Shown: positions 9,725-19,143, counted from the first letter of the stretch. The stretch is DNA of 64,000 nt from Allobacillus halotolerans (GCF_018967645.1 NZ_JAHLZF010000001.1:124001-188000), one strand, 5' to 3'. A program made the numbers and translations. Notes: generated from the sequence alone by a model not told the origin.

Positions 9725-10678
9725 TTAAAATTGCACATTTTCTTTTGCGGCCAGTTGAACACTTAATCGCACACGGGCTTTTTTGCTATCAAAATCTCGG
9801 CCAAGGACTACTTGCTCATTGTGTAAATTATGAGCGCTTCCAGGATAATCATAGGTTGGATAGACAGAACCCTCTTCTGAAGATGTTGTTATGACCACAT
9901 AGATTCCTTTTTCAATACAACGTTTGATTGCGGGCATCATGGAGGGGGCCACTTGACCGCGGCCTACACCTTCGATAATAATTCCTTCACTTCCCGCATT
10001 TGCTAATGCATCTAACATGACACCATCACTATCAATATGACACTTCACGATGTCTACGCGAGGCAAGGTACTGTTCACTTGATAATACTCTCGGTTTGCA
10101 GGTTTTTGAAATAAATAAACATCATCATTATCGATAATTCCCAAATAACCAAATCCAAAAGCATTAAATCCTTGAATGTTGCTCGCATGTTCCTTTTTAA
10201 CATAGCGTGCTGCGAAAATTCGCTCATTGAAAACAACAACTGTGCCACACTTTTTCAGGTCAGGATGGCAGGCTGAGTAAATGGCGTGACGTAAATTAAT
10301 GTATACATCACTACCTAAATCGGCAATTGACCGTTGCGATCCTGTCACGACGACAGGACGTTCATCAGCGATTGTTAAATCAAAAAAATAGGCTGTCTCT
10401 TCCAATGTGTCTGTCCCATGCGTAACAACGACACCATCTATTTCTGGGTTATCGAAATGTTCTTCAATTCTATTTTTTAATAAAATCCAATCATCACCAG
10501 TCAAATGAATACTGGGCTTCTGAATGGCAGAATCAATTTCTACATCAATATCTTGTGGCAAGTCACATAACTCTGCAAGTTCTTCACCAGACATCGCACC
10601 AGAGTCCAACTTTCCACTCGGTTCTTTCGGTTTGCTGGCAATCGTTCCGCCTGTTGTAATCAGTACAACTTTTTTCAA
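9725..10678 (-). CDS. ansA: L-asparaginase, cytoplasmic type
   Basis: Hydrolyses asparagine to aspartate and ammonia. Both asparaginase active-site signatures are present: TTGGTIA near the N-terminus with the nucleophilic Thr, and HGTDTLEETA near residue 90 with the second Thr and Asp. No signal peptide is seen, so it should be cytoplasmic. The frame is open to a GTG at 10687, but the TTG at 10678 gives the usual start MKKVVLITTGG with a GGTGG site 5 bases upstream; the choice is tentative. It occupies the place of prsW in B. subtilis, between ypdA and sleB. Type I or II specificity cannot be told from sequence. Confidence 0.9.
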   Translation of the reverse strand: MKKVVLITTGGTIASKPKEPSGKLDSGAMSGEELAELCDLPQDIDVEIDSAIQKPSIHLTGDDWILLKNRIEEHFDNPEIDGVVVTHGTDTLEETAYFFDLTIADERPVVVTGSQRSIADLGSDVYINLRHAIYSACHPDLKKCGTVVVFNERIFAARYVKKEHASNIQGFNAFGFGYLGIIDNDDVYLFQKPANREYYQVNSTLPRVDIVKCHIDSDGVMLDALANAGSEGIIIEGVGRGQVAPSMMPAIKRCIEKGIYVVITTSSEEGSVYPTYDYPGSAHNLHNEQVVLGRDFDSKKARVRLSVQLAAKENVQF

Positions 10679-10696
10679 ATAAACCACCCACCATTC

Positions 10697-11677
10697 TTAT
10701 TGCATAATTTTTTGTCGAATATTCTCGGCAATCAAGCCACCATGAAATCGACCATTTTCGATGAAAATTTTATTATTGTTATATCCAGCAGCTACAACAC
10801 CGGCAATGTAGAGATTTTCAACATTGGTTTCCATCGTGTCAGGATCATACATCGGGCAAGCCGACTGATCGAGCTGAATACCACTTTCTCTTAAGAACGG
10901 TTGATCTGGTTGATAGCCTGTCATTGCAAAAACATAATCTGCCTCAACCGAATGTTCCTCCCCATTTTTTTCATAAACGACATGACTTTTAGTGATTTCT
11001 TTAGGAATTGCATTAAAGTGAATCGTTGCTTTCTCATTGCGCATCAATGAATCGAACAGCGGTAAGATCCACGGCTTAACACTGGCAGAATAATCAGAGC
11101 CTCTGTAAAGAACAGTTACTTCTGCACCTGCTTTCTCTAATTCTAATGTAGCATCCACTGCTGAATTCTTTCCGCCAATGATGACAATCTTTTTATTGAA
11201 AAAAGGATGTGCCTCTTTAAAATAATGGGAAACATGCGGTAAATGCTCACCCTTGATTCCCATGTAGTTCGGCTGTCCATAATACCCGGTAGCCATAACT
11301 ACATAATCTGCTTGGTATACGTTCTCATTTTCTTTATCATCAATCGACTGTACTTGAAAGTAATCCGATTGTTTTTGAACGTGTTGAACTTCCTCAAAGG
11401 TATTGATTCGAAGTCCTATTCGTGAAGCAACAGTTCGATAATAGTTCAATGCTTCATTTCGAATCGGCTTTTGTCTTTCGGATACAAACGGTATTTGTCC
11501 AATTTCCAATCGATCAGACGAACTAAAAAACATTTGATGTGTCGGATAATTATATATCGCATCTACCACACTTCCTTTTTCAATGATGAGTGGGTCGATT
11601 CCGATGTTCTTCAATTCAATAGCGGTTGATAGACCACAAGGTCCCGCACCAATAATAATTACTTTTTCCTTTTTCAT
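10697..11677 (-). CDS. ypdA: Bacillithiol disulfide reductase YpdA (Bdr)
   Basis: FAD-dependent NAD(P)H oxidoreductase that reduces oxidised bacillithiol (BSSB) in Firmicutes. The FAD-binding motif GAGPCGLS is at residues 10-17, including the conserved Cys14 of this family, and a second dinucleotide motif IIGGKNSAVDA lies near 165-175. There is no CXXC redox pair, as expected for YpdA as opposed to thioredoxin reductase. Length 326 residues. It is 18 bp upstream of the asparaginase gene and downstream of gudB, a neighbourhood conserved with B. subtilis. Confidence 0.93.
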   Translation of the reverse strand: MKKEKVIIIGAGPCGLSTAIELKNIGIDPLIIEKGSVVDAIYNYPTHQMFFSSSDRLEIGQIPFVSERQKPIRNEALNYYRTVASRIGLRINTFEEVQHVQKQSDYFQVQSIDDKENENVYQADYVVMATGYYGQPNYMGIKGEHLPHVSHYFKEAHPFFNKKIVIIGGKNSAVDATLELEKAGAEVTVLYRGSDYSASVKPWILPLFDSLMRNEKATIHFNAIPKEITKSHVVYEKNGEEHSVEADYVFAMTGYQPDQPFLRESGIQLDQSACPMYDPDTMETNVENLYIAGVVAAGYNNNKIFIENGRFHGGLIAENIRQKIMQ

Positions 11678-11740
11678 CTTTATACACTCCTGTTAGTTAA
11701 ACGCTTCTAAGCACCTATTTCATCCATTCAAATTAAACAT

Positions 11741-11772
11741 ATAAAAAATCCTACCAAAATTAATGATAGGAG
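11741..11772 (-). terminator. Second candidate terminator downstream of gudB
   Basis: A 7-bp stem (11750-11756 with 11764-11770, one wobble) is followed by a T-rich stretch on the minus strand. It lies 80 bp beyond the first gudB terminator and before ypdA, and may act as a backup. Confidence 0.55.
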
Positions 11773-11853
11773 AAGAAGCATACAGAATCAATCAATTAAG
11801 CTAAACTTTGTGGTCATTACGTTCTTCGTTTATTTAGGGCCCACAAAGACAAT

Positions 11854-11888
11854 AAAAAGCCAATGAACGTATATTCCATCCATTGGCT
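11854..11888 (-). terminator. Rho-independent terminator of gudB
   Basis: A perfect 8-bp stem (11858-11865 with 11881-11888) is followed on the minus strand by TTTTTATT. It starts 23 bp after the glutamate dehydrogenase stop. Confidence 0.75.
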
Positions 11889-11910
11889 ATATTGATAAAT
11901 AAACAAAATA

Positions 11911-13182
11911 TTAAATCCAACCTCTATATCTTGCTGCTTCTGTCGCTCTCCGTACACCAACCATATATGCCGCTAAACGCATATCGATTTGACGATTCTG
12001 AGAGGTTGTGTATACATTATTGAAAGAACGAACAAGTACTTCACGAAGTTTCTCTTGAACCTCTTCGTCTTTCCAGTAATATCCTTGGTTATTTTGTACC
12101 CATTCAAAATAAGATACAGTAACTCCGCCAGAGGATGCAAGAACATCCGGCACAAGCAAGATTCCACGCTCTGTCAATATTTTAGTCGCTTCTAATGTTG
12201 TTGGACCATTCGCTGCTTCAACAACAATATCTGCTTTGATATTGTGAGCATTTTCTTCTGTAATCTGATTTTGTACAGCTGCAGGAACCAAAATATCCGT
12301 ATCCAGTTCAAGCATTTCTTGGTTTGTGATTGTGTCATCAAACAGATTGGTTACAGTTCCGAAGCTATCTCTTCTATCCAATAGATAGTCTATATCCAAT
12401 CCGTCTGGGTCGTGTAATGCACCTTCAGCATCAGAAATGGCAATGACTTTAGCACCCATGTCGTGCATAAACTTCGCTAAGAAACTGCCCGCATTTCCGA
12501 AGCCTTGTACAATAACTCTCGCTCCTTTAACACTAATTCCGCGCTTTTTCGCTGCTTCTTCGATACAAATTGTTACACCTTTTGCTGTAGCAGATTCCCG
12601 TCCGTGAGAACCACCAAGTACAATTGGTTTTCCAGTAATGAAACCAGGACTGTTGAATTCGTCAATTCGACTATACTCATCCATCATCCAAGCCATGATC
12701 TGTGAGTTTGTGAAGACGTCAGGAGCTGGAATGTCCTTCGTCGGTCCAACTACTTGAGAGAGTGCACGAACATAACCTCTACTCAATGCCTCTAATTCAC
12801 GAAAAGACATTTCTCTTGGATCACAAATGATTCCACCTTTACCTCCACCATATGGAAGGTCGACAATTCCGGATTTTAACGTCATCCAAATGGACAAGGC
12901 ACTAACTTCCTTTTCAGTCACATTCGGATGGAAACGTACGCCACCTTTTGTCGGTCCAATGGCATCATTGTGCTGTGCCCGGTAACCCGTAAACACTTTT
13001 GTTTTTCCATCATCCATCCGTACTGGAATCCGAACAGTAATCATCCGCATTGGCTCTTTCATCAACTCAAATGCTTCGTTCGGATAGCCTAATTTATCTA
13101 AAGCTTCCTTAATCACTTCTTGGGTGGATAATAAAATATCATTTTTTTCGTTTTTGGAATCTGCTGAATTTTCGGCTACCAT
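11911..13182 (-). CDS. gudB: NAD-dependent glutamate dehydrogenase
   Basis: Catabolic glutamate dehydrogenase that oxidatively deaminates glutamate to 2-oxoglutarate and ammonia. The ELFV dehydrogenase signature with the catalytic Lys is seen in PYGGGKGGI, the substrate segment GPTKGGVRFHP precedes it, and the NAD Rossmann motif GFGNAGS lies near residue 225. Length 423 residues, typical of GudB/RocG. The reading frame is intact, with no sign of the short in-frame duplication that inactivates gudB in B. subtilis 168. gudB is chosen over rocG because of the ypdA/ypbH neighbourhood. Confidence 0.95.
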   Translation of the reverse strand: MVAENSADSKNEKNDILLSTQEVIKEALDKLGYPNEAFELMKEPMRMITVRIPVRMDDGKTKVFTGYRAQHNDAIGPTKGGVRFHPNVTEKEVSALSIWMTLKSGIVDLPYGGGKGGIICDPREMSFRELEALSRGYVRALSQVVGPTKDIPAPDVFTNSQIMAWMMDEYSRIDEFNSPGFITGKPIVLGGSHGRESATAKGVTICIEEAAKKRGISVKGARVIVQGFGNAGSFLAKFMHDMGAKVIAISDAEGALHDPDGLDIDYLLDRRDSFGTVTNLFDDTITNQEMLELDTDILVPAAVQNQITEENAHNIKADIVVEAANGPTTLEATKILTERGILLVPDVLASSGGVTVSYFEWVQNNQGYYWKDEEVQEKLREVLVRSFNNVYTTSQNRQIDMRLAAYMVGVRRATEAARYRGWI

Positions 13183-13290
13183 TCATTTACCTCCTAAAAT
13201 TAAGCAACCTATATCGATCATTAAACAGGCTTTCAATGATTAGTATACATCCAATATAACTTTATGCAACCATAATTTATGAGATTTTTA

Positions 13291-14223
13291 TCAATAATTT
13301 TTCATAGCTAAACGAACCAATTTTTCCAACATATCCTCGTAGCTTAAACCAATTGCTGCAGCTGCATCTGGATATAAACTTGTCGGAGTCATACCGGGTA
13401 AAGTATTAACCTCCAAGATAATCGGTTCGCCTTGATTATTCAAAATAAAGTCCACACGTGAATAGGATTCGCAACCTAATGCCTGGTGTGCCTTAACAGC
13501 CAAGGATTGAATACGGTTTGTCAGCGACTCTGCAATATTTGCAGGAACAATATGTTGACTCCCGCCTTCACTATATTTTGCTTCATAATCATAATATTTA
13601 TTTTTAGGGATAATTTCAATGATTGGCAAAGCTTCTTCTTCACCCTGATCGCCAAAAACAGACACTGTCAACTCTCTACCTTCAACAAAGTCTTCAACAA
13701 TCAATTGATCATCATGTGAAAAAGCAAGATGAAGGGCTTTTTCAACTTCTTCCTGTTGATGAACGAACGTTAGCCCTAGTGTTGAACCTTCTTGATTCGG
13801 TTTAATGACGAATGGATAGTCAAACGTCTCGATCACTGTTTGATAAATTTCTTTGATGTTCATTTTTTTGCTAAACGTCTGACTTCGAGCAATCGGTAAC
13901 CCTTCATTTGCAAAAATTTGCTTTGCTCGGGATTTATCCATAGCTAAAGAGGAAGCAAGAACACCCGAGCCGAGATATGGGAGATCCAACAATTCCAAGA
14001 AACCTTGAACCCTTCCATCTTCCCCTTGTTTACCGTGTAATCCAATTAATACAAAATCTACATTTTCTAAATCGTTGATATGTTGAGTAAGTTTGGCGGG
14101 ATTAAAGTCAATCGCAACGACATCGTGTCCTAAATGGCGAAGCGCTTTGATCATACCTTCTCCTGTTGATAAAGATACTTCTCTTTCTTTCGATGTCCCA
14201 CCATATAAAACTGCAATTCTCAT
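13291..14223 (-). CDS. ddl: D-alanine--D-alanine ligase (short DdlB-like form)
   Basis: ATP-grasp enzyme that makes D-Ala-D-Ala for peptidoglycan. The N-terminal GGTSKEREVSL loop contains the D-Ala1-binding Glu, the omega-loop YDYEAKY holds the Tyr typical of D-Ala (not D-Lac) specificity, and the C-terminal VDFILN...EVNTLPGMTPTS holds the metal ligands. At 310 residues it is of the short E. coli DdlB-like class, not the 350-360-residue form usual in B. subtilis. A second Ddl elsewhere in the genome is possible. It stands between gudB and ypbH, where B. subtilis has no ddl. Confidence 0.95.
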   Translation of the reverse strand: MRIAVLYGGTSKEREVSLSTGEGMIKALRHLGHDVVAIDFNPAKLTQHINDLENVDFVLIGLHGKQGEDGRVQGFLELLDLPYLGSGVLASSLAMDKSRAKQIFANEGLPIARSQTFSKKMNIKEIYQTVIETFDYPFVIKPNQEGSTLGLTFVHQQEEVEKALHLAFSHDDQLIVEDFVEGRELTVSVFGDQGEEEALPIIEIIPKNKYYDYEAKYSEGGSQHIVPANIAESLTNRIQSLAVKAHQALGCESYSRVDFILNNQGEPIILEVNTLPGMTPTSLYPDAAAAIGLSYEDMLEKLVRLAMKNY

Positions 14224-14244
14224 CCTGTCACCCTTTATTCAGAT

Positions 14245-14817
14245 TTAAAAATACTTTTGAATGATTTCAAAGGCATTTTGTTCAACTATACATTTCCCAT
14301 ATTCATTCAGTACATAAGAAGTCATTGTCGATGGAGAAGAAAATTCTGATACCATCGAGATAATTTCCTCTTTTGATTGGTCATTTAGTTCTTCATCATG
14401 TATTTTGACGAAATAATAGCCTTCATAATAATACAGAGATGCTTGACGTTCAGTAAGCTTCTTAAATGAACCAGCGGCTTGAATGACATCTTCAAAATCA
14501 TCAAACACAAACATCAATTCTTTGCTCTCATCCATAGTGACTTTCAACTCGATGAAATCTTCATTCGACATTCCTTCGTTATTTTGAGTAACTACAATTA
14601 CCATACCTTGAGCTTGCAACATATAAACCTGAACGACTAATTTTCCATCCAGTTCAATACCGAGTTCGTCGCAAGCTTCATATAACATATCTTGAAAAAG
14701 CTCGTTAGCTTTTGGTAAGTTGTTCCACAATTCTTCTTTAGAGTATCCGCGTTCCTTTAGATCATTGTATGTCAAAAAAATTTTGAATTGGTTAACGCTT
14801 AATCTCTCTAAACGCAC
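14245..14817 (-). CDS. ypbH: MecA-family adaptor protein YpbH (MecB)
   Basis: Adaptor that delivers substrates to the ClpC ATPase. The N-terminal half (MRLERLSVNQFKIFLT and onward) closely follows YpbH rather than MecA, including the LQAQGM segment near residue 70, and the C-terminal half (about 100-190) is the ClpC-binding domain with alternating acidic helices and strands. Length 190 residues. Position next to the gudB region agrees with B. subtilis ypbH. Its target proteins are not evident. A paralogous MecA is expected elsewhere. Confidence 0.9.
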   Translation of the reverse strand: MRLERLSVNQFKIFLTYNDLKERGYSKEELWNNLPKANELFQDMLYEACDELGIELDGKLVVQVYMLQAQGMVIVVTQNNEGMSNEDFIELKVTMDESKELMFVFDDFEDVIQAAGSFKKLTERQASLYYYEGYYFVKIHDEELNDQSKEEIISMVSEFSSPSTMTSYVLNEYGKCIVEQNAFEIIQKYF

Positions 14818-14957
14818 GTAACCACCCCCAAAAGTATTTTATACTACTATATGATTTCATCCAACAAATAAAGCCTGGTCAAAATCAAAAAGTCATAATT
14901 CCTTATTTTAAAGCATCCAACCAACATTAAAAAGAGCTTGCCCCGATTTTATGTACA

Positions 14958-14990
14958 AAACGGACTCCAGTCGCTTAACTGGAGTCACTT
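14958..14990 (-). terminator. Hairpin terminator of the CBS-ACT gene
   Basis: A perfect 9-bp stem (14963-14971 with 14978-14986) and 6-base loop lie 7 bp past the stop codon at 14994. The T-tract on the minus strand is short (TTTT), so efficiency is uncertain. Confidence 0.65.
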
Positions 14991-14993
14991 TCA

Positions 14994-15629
14994 TTAAAGC
15001 TCTTTCACATCCAATATTCGAAAACCATTCTTTTCGAGCTCATCGATAAACTGCTGTGTGTTTTCTTTCGTATCGATTTTAATAACGATCCTCCTTGTTA
15101 ATTTACCTGTTTCATCGAACGTCGTCAATGAAATCACATTTACTTGGTAAGAACGAATAATATCAGTCAATCTGTATAATATACCTTCTTGCTCAGTTGT
15201 TGAAAATGTAATACGTGTCCCTTGTTTTTTCATTCCAAAGACACTTTCGAATTGTTCGATGACATCGTATCTTGTGACGATTCCCAAAAACGTGTTGTCA
15301 TGATCGACTACTGCAATAATCGGTGCGCCTTTTAATGTGGTGAAAGCACTTTCGAATACTTCGTCTTTATGAACATAGACATTTTCATTGCTGAGCACCT
15401 CATTAACACGATGATTTTCTAAAAATAATTGCTTGTTCTCTTCAACGATCTCAAAATAATGTTCATAAATTCGTTGCTTCGTAATCATTCCTTTATATTT
15501 TCCTTGTTCGACAACTGGCATACCTTCAATATCATTTTTATTGAATATATCTAATACTTCTTGCAGTGTTTCTTCGCCTTCAACGAAAAGACACTGGGTT
15601 TTTGGCATCATCACACTTCTGACAAACAC
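14994..15629 (-). CDS. CBS-CBS-ACT domain regulatory protein
   Basis: Two CBS domains (about residues 1-60 and 70-125) form a probable nucleotide-sensing pair, followed by an ACT-like domain (about 140-210), a layout similar to AcuB-type proteins. The protein is soluble, with no catalytic motif. The frame is open to 15671, but AAAGGAGG lies 7 bases before the GTG at 15629 (VFVRSVMMPK), while the ATG upstream of it sits on top of the ribosome site; the GTG start gives 211 residues. The ligand is unknown; adenosine nucleotides or c-di-AMP are possibilities only from family precedent. Confidence 0.82.
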   Translation of the reverse strand: MFVRSVMMPKTQCLFVEGEETLQEVLDIFNKNDIEGMPVVEQGKYKGMITKQRIYEHYFEIVEENKQLFLENHRVNEVLSNENVYVHKDEVFESAFTTLKGAPIIAVVDHDNTFLGIVTRYDVIEQFESVFGMKKQGTRITFSTTEQEGILYRLTDIIRSYQVNVISLTTFDETGKLTRRIVIKIDTKENTQQFIDELEKNGFRILDVKEL

Positions 15630-15750
15630 AGGCATTCCTCCTTTTTCGACTGTTATGATAGTATTCAACATCCAATCGAAAGAGTCCTTCTATCTTCTGA
15701 ATTTTGATGTTCTATTTCTGCTGTAAAAATTCTTTCATCTACATGAATAT

Positions 15751-15990
15751 TTATAAATAAAAAAAAGGGATTGATAAGATCAATAGTATAAAAACAATAA
15801 CCATTCCGTTTAGAAATAAATGAGAAAAGAAAAATTCTTTGTCAACAGTCTCTTTTTGGGCTCTATGGTTTCTCCGGGTTTTACGTTCCCGTCGACTCGG
15901 AAGTGTTACATCATCCATGATTTCACTTTGTTGTGTTGTGAGGATTTGCTTGTCTAATTCAACTGATTTCTTTGCTTCTTGCATATCCAA
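15751..15990 (-). CDS. Small single-pass membrane protein, possibly YpbE-related
   Basis: A 79-residue protein with a charged N-terminal cytoplasmic part, a strongly basic stretch (about 32-45, RRERKTRRNHR) and one C-terminal membrane segment (about 58-78), after which it ends at once. It starts right at the stop of the CPBP protease gene, so it is translated from the recQ operon. In B. subtilis this place is held by ypbE, a membrane-anchored LysM protein; a basic juxtamembrane N-terminus followed by one membrane segment is what remains here, with no LysM domain. Function unknown. Confidence 0.6.
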   Translation of the reverse strand: MDMQEAKKSVELDKQILTTQQSEIMDDVTLPSRRERKTRRNHRAQKETVDKEFFFSHLFLNGMVIVFILLILSIPFFYL

Positions 15991-16575
15991 TCACCTCAAT
16001 CGATATCGATAATATATTCCCAGCAAAAAGTCGATCCAAATATGTGCTACGATTGGCACGAGTAAGTTGCCGGTTATCTCATACATATAGCCAATCAGGA
16101 AGGACAAGAGGATAACAGAAACCAATAATACAGGCTTACGTAAGTATCTCACGTGAACGAGAGCAAAAATAGAACTTGCTACTATATACCCTAATTCTGT
16201 ATGAATAACGCCACGAAAAAGGAATTCTTCGGATACACCAATGACAGTAGCCAACAAAAAGATTTGACCAGCATTTAGGGAACGGAAGATTTTTTCATTC
16301 ACACCACCGTCGTCCCAGTGTTTCTTTGGGACGAACCGTATAAGAAGCAGATCAATGATCACCACAACGGTTCCGGGAATAAGCCCGTAAAGAAAAATCT
16401 CCATCCATTGAAAATCAAATAATCCAAATAATTCATTCCAAGAAAATAGAAAAAAACTAGCAATGGCCGCCAAAAATAAAAAGATCAATTGAGATGCGAC
16501 AACATTCCAAACGAGTTCTTGATCGGTTAGTTCCTGGATTAACTCAGCTTGCTTTTTTCTTTTCTTTTGTCCCAT
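15991..16575 (-). CDS. ypbD: CPBP-family intramembrane metalloprotease (YpbD)
   Basis: A membrane protein of 194 residues with about five hydrophobic segments. The CPBP (Abi/Rce1-type) motifs are all present: EEFLFRG with E116, E117 and R121, then H141 in motif 2 and H178 with D182 in motif 3. These residues form the predicted metal-dependent protease site in the bilayer. The substrate is unknown. It lies 4 bp after recQ and abuts the small membrane protein gene, matching the B. subtilis recQ-ypbD order. Confidence 0.9.
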   Translation of the reverse strand: MGQKKRKKQAELIQELTDQELVWNVVASQLIFLFLAAIASFFLFSWNELFGLFDFQWMEIFLYGLIPGTVVVIIDLLLIRFVPKKHWDDGGVNEKIFRSLNAGQIFLLATVIGVSEEFLFRGVIHTELGYIVASSIFALVHVRYLRKPVLLVSVILLSFLIGYMYEITGNLLVPIVAHIWIDFLLGIYYRYRLR

Positions 16576-16579
16576 TTAC

Positions 16580-18049
16580 TCACCCTCTAATTAGCAATTC
16601 ATCAAGTAATGCTTTCCAGTTTTTTTGTATAGATCTCTCTTTCTTTTGGTAGGATTCAAAAGTATGTCGCCAATTCTCTAGTCGGAAATCACAGGAATCA
16701 CAACATTCATATTGAGCCTTGGTTACTTCTTTCTGAAAATGATAAAACAGACCAACGCGGCGGCATGTAGCTGATTTGATCCAATCGACTAGTTTGAATA
16801 TGCTCTGTTGTTTGATCCTTTCCCGTTCATCTCTGTATTGGATAATTTCCCTTCTTCGATCGTCTTGATGAAGTTGTTGATGTTGTTCTGTTTGCAGTTC
16901 TAAAAACCGTATCTTCGTTTCATTCAAATAATCTTCCAGTTGCCCGTTTAGATTCTCCCTAAGAAATAAGTTCACTTCATCTTCTGTAGGCAATTCAGTC
17001 TGTATCAGTTGGAAAGGTAGAAATTCGTCTCCTGGAGCATACAGTAATATCGAAACACTTTGTTCACCGTCTCTCCCCGCTCTTCCAACCTCCTGAATAA
17101 AAGATTCGATTGTGGCAGGCATATGGTAATGGATCACTAGACGAATGTTTGATTTATTGACACCCATACCAAAAGCACTCGTACAGCAAATGATATCCAA
17201 TTGATTGTTCATAAACTGTTGCTGAATCAACAACCGCTCATCTTGTTCCATCCCACCATGGTAATAAGCGACTCGCCGGTCAGGGAATTTTGTTTGCAGC
17301 AACCGGCTTATAGACTCGCTCACTTTTCGAGAAGAGAAATAAATCATTGTCGGGATACTCTTTTGCTCAATCAATTCAATCAACCGTTCGTCTTTTCGAT
17401 TCGGAATCACTTCATCTACTGAAAATGTTATATTTGGTCGATCAATTGGGTAGATGAGCTGCTTCATGGGAAGTTCTAATTGCTTGATGATATCTTGACG
17501 AATGGAAGGTGTTGCTGTTGCGCTTAGTGCCAGTACAGTTGGGTTGTTAAATTTTTTAATGACATCCTTAAGCCGTAAAAAATCTGGTCGAAATTCATGT
17601 CCCCATTGACTGATACAGTGTGCTTCATCAATGACAAAGTAATCAATTTTTTTGTTTGATAGTACTTGTTGCACTTGCTCTTGTTGTAGCATTTCTGGTG
17701 AACAATAAAGTAATTTATAGGCACCTAGTTGGTTCATGACGGCTAATTTCTGTTTGGCACTCATCATGCTGTTTAAGCTTGCCACCCGCTTAATCCCTTG
17801 TGCTTTCAATAGTTTGACTTGATCGATCATTAACGAAATTAGTGGAGAAACAACAATGGTCAAACCTTCCCCGATTAAAGCTGGAAGCTGATAACATATG
17901 GACTTACCACTTCCAGTCGGTAAAGTGGCCAATGTATGATTTCCATTCCTAATAGATTCAATGATCTCTCGTTGACCAAATCGGAATTGTTTATAGCCAA
18001 ATAGTTTGATTAACGCATGTTCGATATCATGAGGTGCTGTTGAGTTCAT
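16580..18049 (-). CDS. recQ: ATP-dependent DNA helicase RecQ
   Basis: 3'-5' superfamily-2 DNA helicase for recombination and repair. Walker A (TGSGKS, 45-50), DEAH box (141-144) and the conserved aromatic-rich loop after it, and a helicase C domain with the motif VI region QEVGRAGRDGE are intact. A C-terminal zinc site is suggested by Cys residues at about 431, 450, 451 and 454. The 489-residue protein lacks an HRDC domain, like B. subtilis RecQ of this locus. It lies 5 bp after ypbB, which starts the operon. Confidence 0.95.
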   Translation of the reverse strand: MNSTAPHDIEHALIKLFGYKQFRFGQREIIESIRNGNHTLATLPTGSGKSICYQLPALIGEGLTIVVSPLISLMIDQVKLLKAQGIKRVASLNSMMSAKQKLAVMNQLGAYKLLYCSPEMLQQEQVQQVLSNKKIDYFVIDEAHCISQWGHEFRPDFLRLKDVIKKFNNPTVLALSATATPSIRQDIIKQLELPMKQLIYPIDRPNITFSVDEVIPNRKDERLIELIEQKSIPTMIYFSSRKVSESISRLLQTKFPDRRVAYYHGGMEQDERLLIQQQFMNNQLDIICCTSAFGMGVNKSNIRLVIHYHMPATIESFIQEVGRAGRDGEQSVSILLYAPGDEFLPFQLIQTELPTEDEVNLFLRENLNGQLEDYLNETKIRFLELQTEQHQQLHQDDRRREIIQYRDERERIKQQSIFKLVDWIKSATCRRVGLFYHFQKEVTKAQYECCDSCDFRLENWRHTFESYQKKERSIQKNWKALLDELLIRG

Positions 18050-18054
18050 CTGTA

Positions 18055-19143
18055 TTACTCCTTATCATCATTCATAGTGGCAATAGCCAAGCGGATGTGG
18101 AAATAATCGATTTCTTCATGGAGTCGTTCTTTGATAGGTTTCAATTTTCTAGTCGATGTATTTTGTATGGCTTCCTGAATTTGATCTAAAACTTGTTCGG
18201 AAATGAATGAATAAATATTGAAATTTTTCTTATGCGTTGCAATTTCCACAAAGTGATCTTGAATCGTACTGACTTTTAACTGGCGAAGGGAAGCAATTTC
18301 ATCAAGCGTATGTCCAGCCTGATAAAGGTCAAATGTTTCTTGCGCTGAAGCGGTTAGTCGGTTCGTTTTTTTCCAAATTAACCTTGTGAGTAATGAATAC
18401 TGCTCAGGATGTTCTGTGATTGTCTCAAGAATGTTATGGATTGCGGCGATCGACTGAAGATGTAGATCTTCTTTGTAAACATTTTCTTCATCGGCGATTT
18501 GCTGTTCACTCATACCCACCCGATCATATCCGGAACATTGTTTTAGCAAAACCGTAGCAAGGCAATCATCAATCGTTGATAAAACGGTATGTAATTCACC
18601 ATATAGTTGCTCAGCAATCGTGTCGAACTGCATGGAATAATCTCGTAAAAGTTCTCTCACTTTCGCTTGAATATATGATTGGTCTACGATTGGAATAAAC
18701 TTATTCTCTTCATGAATGAGCATTGAAACCGTTTGAATTAATAGGAATAGACCTTGCTTGAACTCTCGGTCAATTTGATGGTATTTATGTCCTTTCATCT
18801 GATAATAACTTTGAAGACGCTTACCACTGAGATATTGATCACCTTGTTCTGTCAATAGTGCTTGGTCATTCGCCACTTGAATATAATGGTTTTCTATTAA
18901 ATCCTTCACATGATTATTGAAAGTCGTTTTTTTCAATTTACGATCGATACCATAAAAATTTTCGATTTGAAAAAGATATGCATCTTGCAATGTCTGAGCT
19001 GATTTTTTACCTTTTAACAAGTGAAATACTGCATTTACTGATCGTTCATGTTCTAACTTTTTGAATAAAAATAATAACAATTCTCGATAATGCATGGTGA
19101 ACTCCTTACAATCAATGCAATTTTTAAGTTCCTCGAAATACAT
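18055..19143 (-). CDS. ypbB: YpbB, helix-turn-helix protein of the recQ operon
   Basis: A 362-residue soluble, helix-rich protein. The C-terminal region (about 270-340) contains the helicase-associated helix-turn-helix module (HTLDEIASLRQLKVSTIQDHF) typical of RecQ-linked YpbB proteins, so it may act with RecQ on DNA. No enzymatic motif is seen. It is transcribed leftward from a divergent region shared with fer and is followed after 5 bp by recQ, the same order as B. subtilis fer-ypbB-recQ. Function is inferred from linkage only. Confidence 0.85.
   Translation of the reverse strand: MYFEELKNCIDCKEFTMHYRELLLFLFKKLEHERSVNAVFHLLKGKKSAQTLQDAYLFQIENFYGIDRKLKKTTFNNHVKDLIENHYIQVANDQALLTEQGDQYLSGKRLQSYYQMKGHKYHQIDREFKQGLFLLIQTVSMLIHEENKFIPIVDQSYIQAKVRELLRDYSMQFDTIAEQLYGELHTVLSTIDDCLATVLLKQCSGYDRVGMSEQQIADEENVYKEDLHLQSIAAIHNILETITEHPEQYSLLTRLIWKKTNRLTASAQETFDLYQAGHTLDEIASLRQLKVSTIQDHFVEIATHKKNFNIYSFISEQVLDQIQEAIQNTSTRKLKPIKERLHEEIDYFHIRLAIATMNDDKE

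Noticed and set aside
11911-13182. Cryptic gudB with the in-frame duplication known from B. subtilis 168
   Set aside because: The catalytic region reads through without a short tandem duplication; the gene looks functional.
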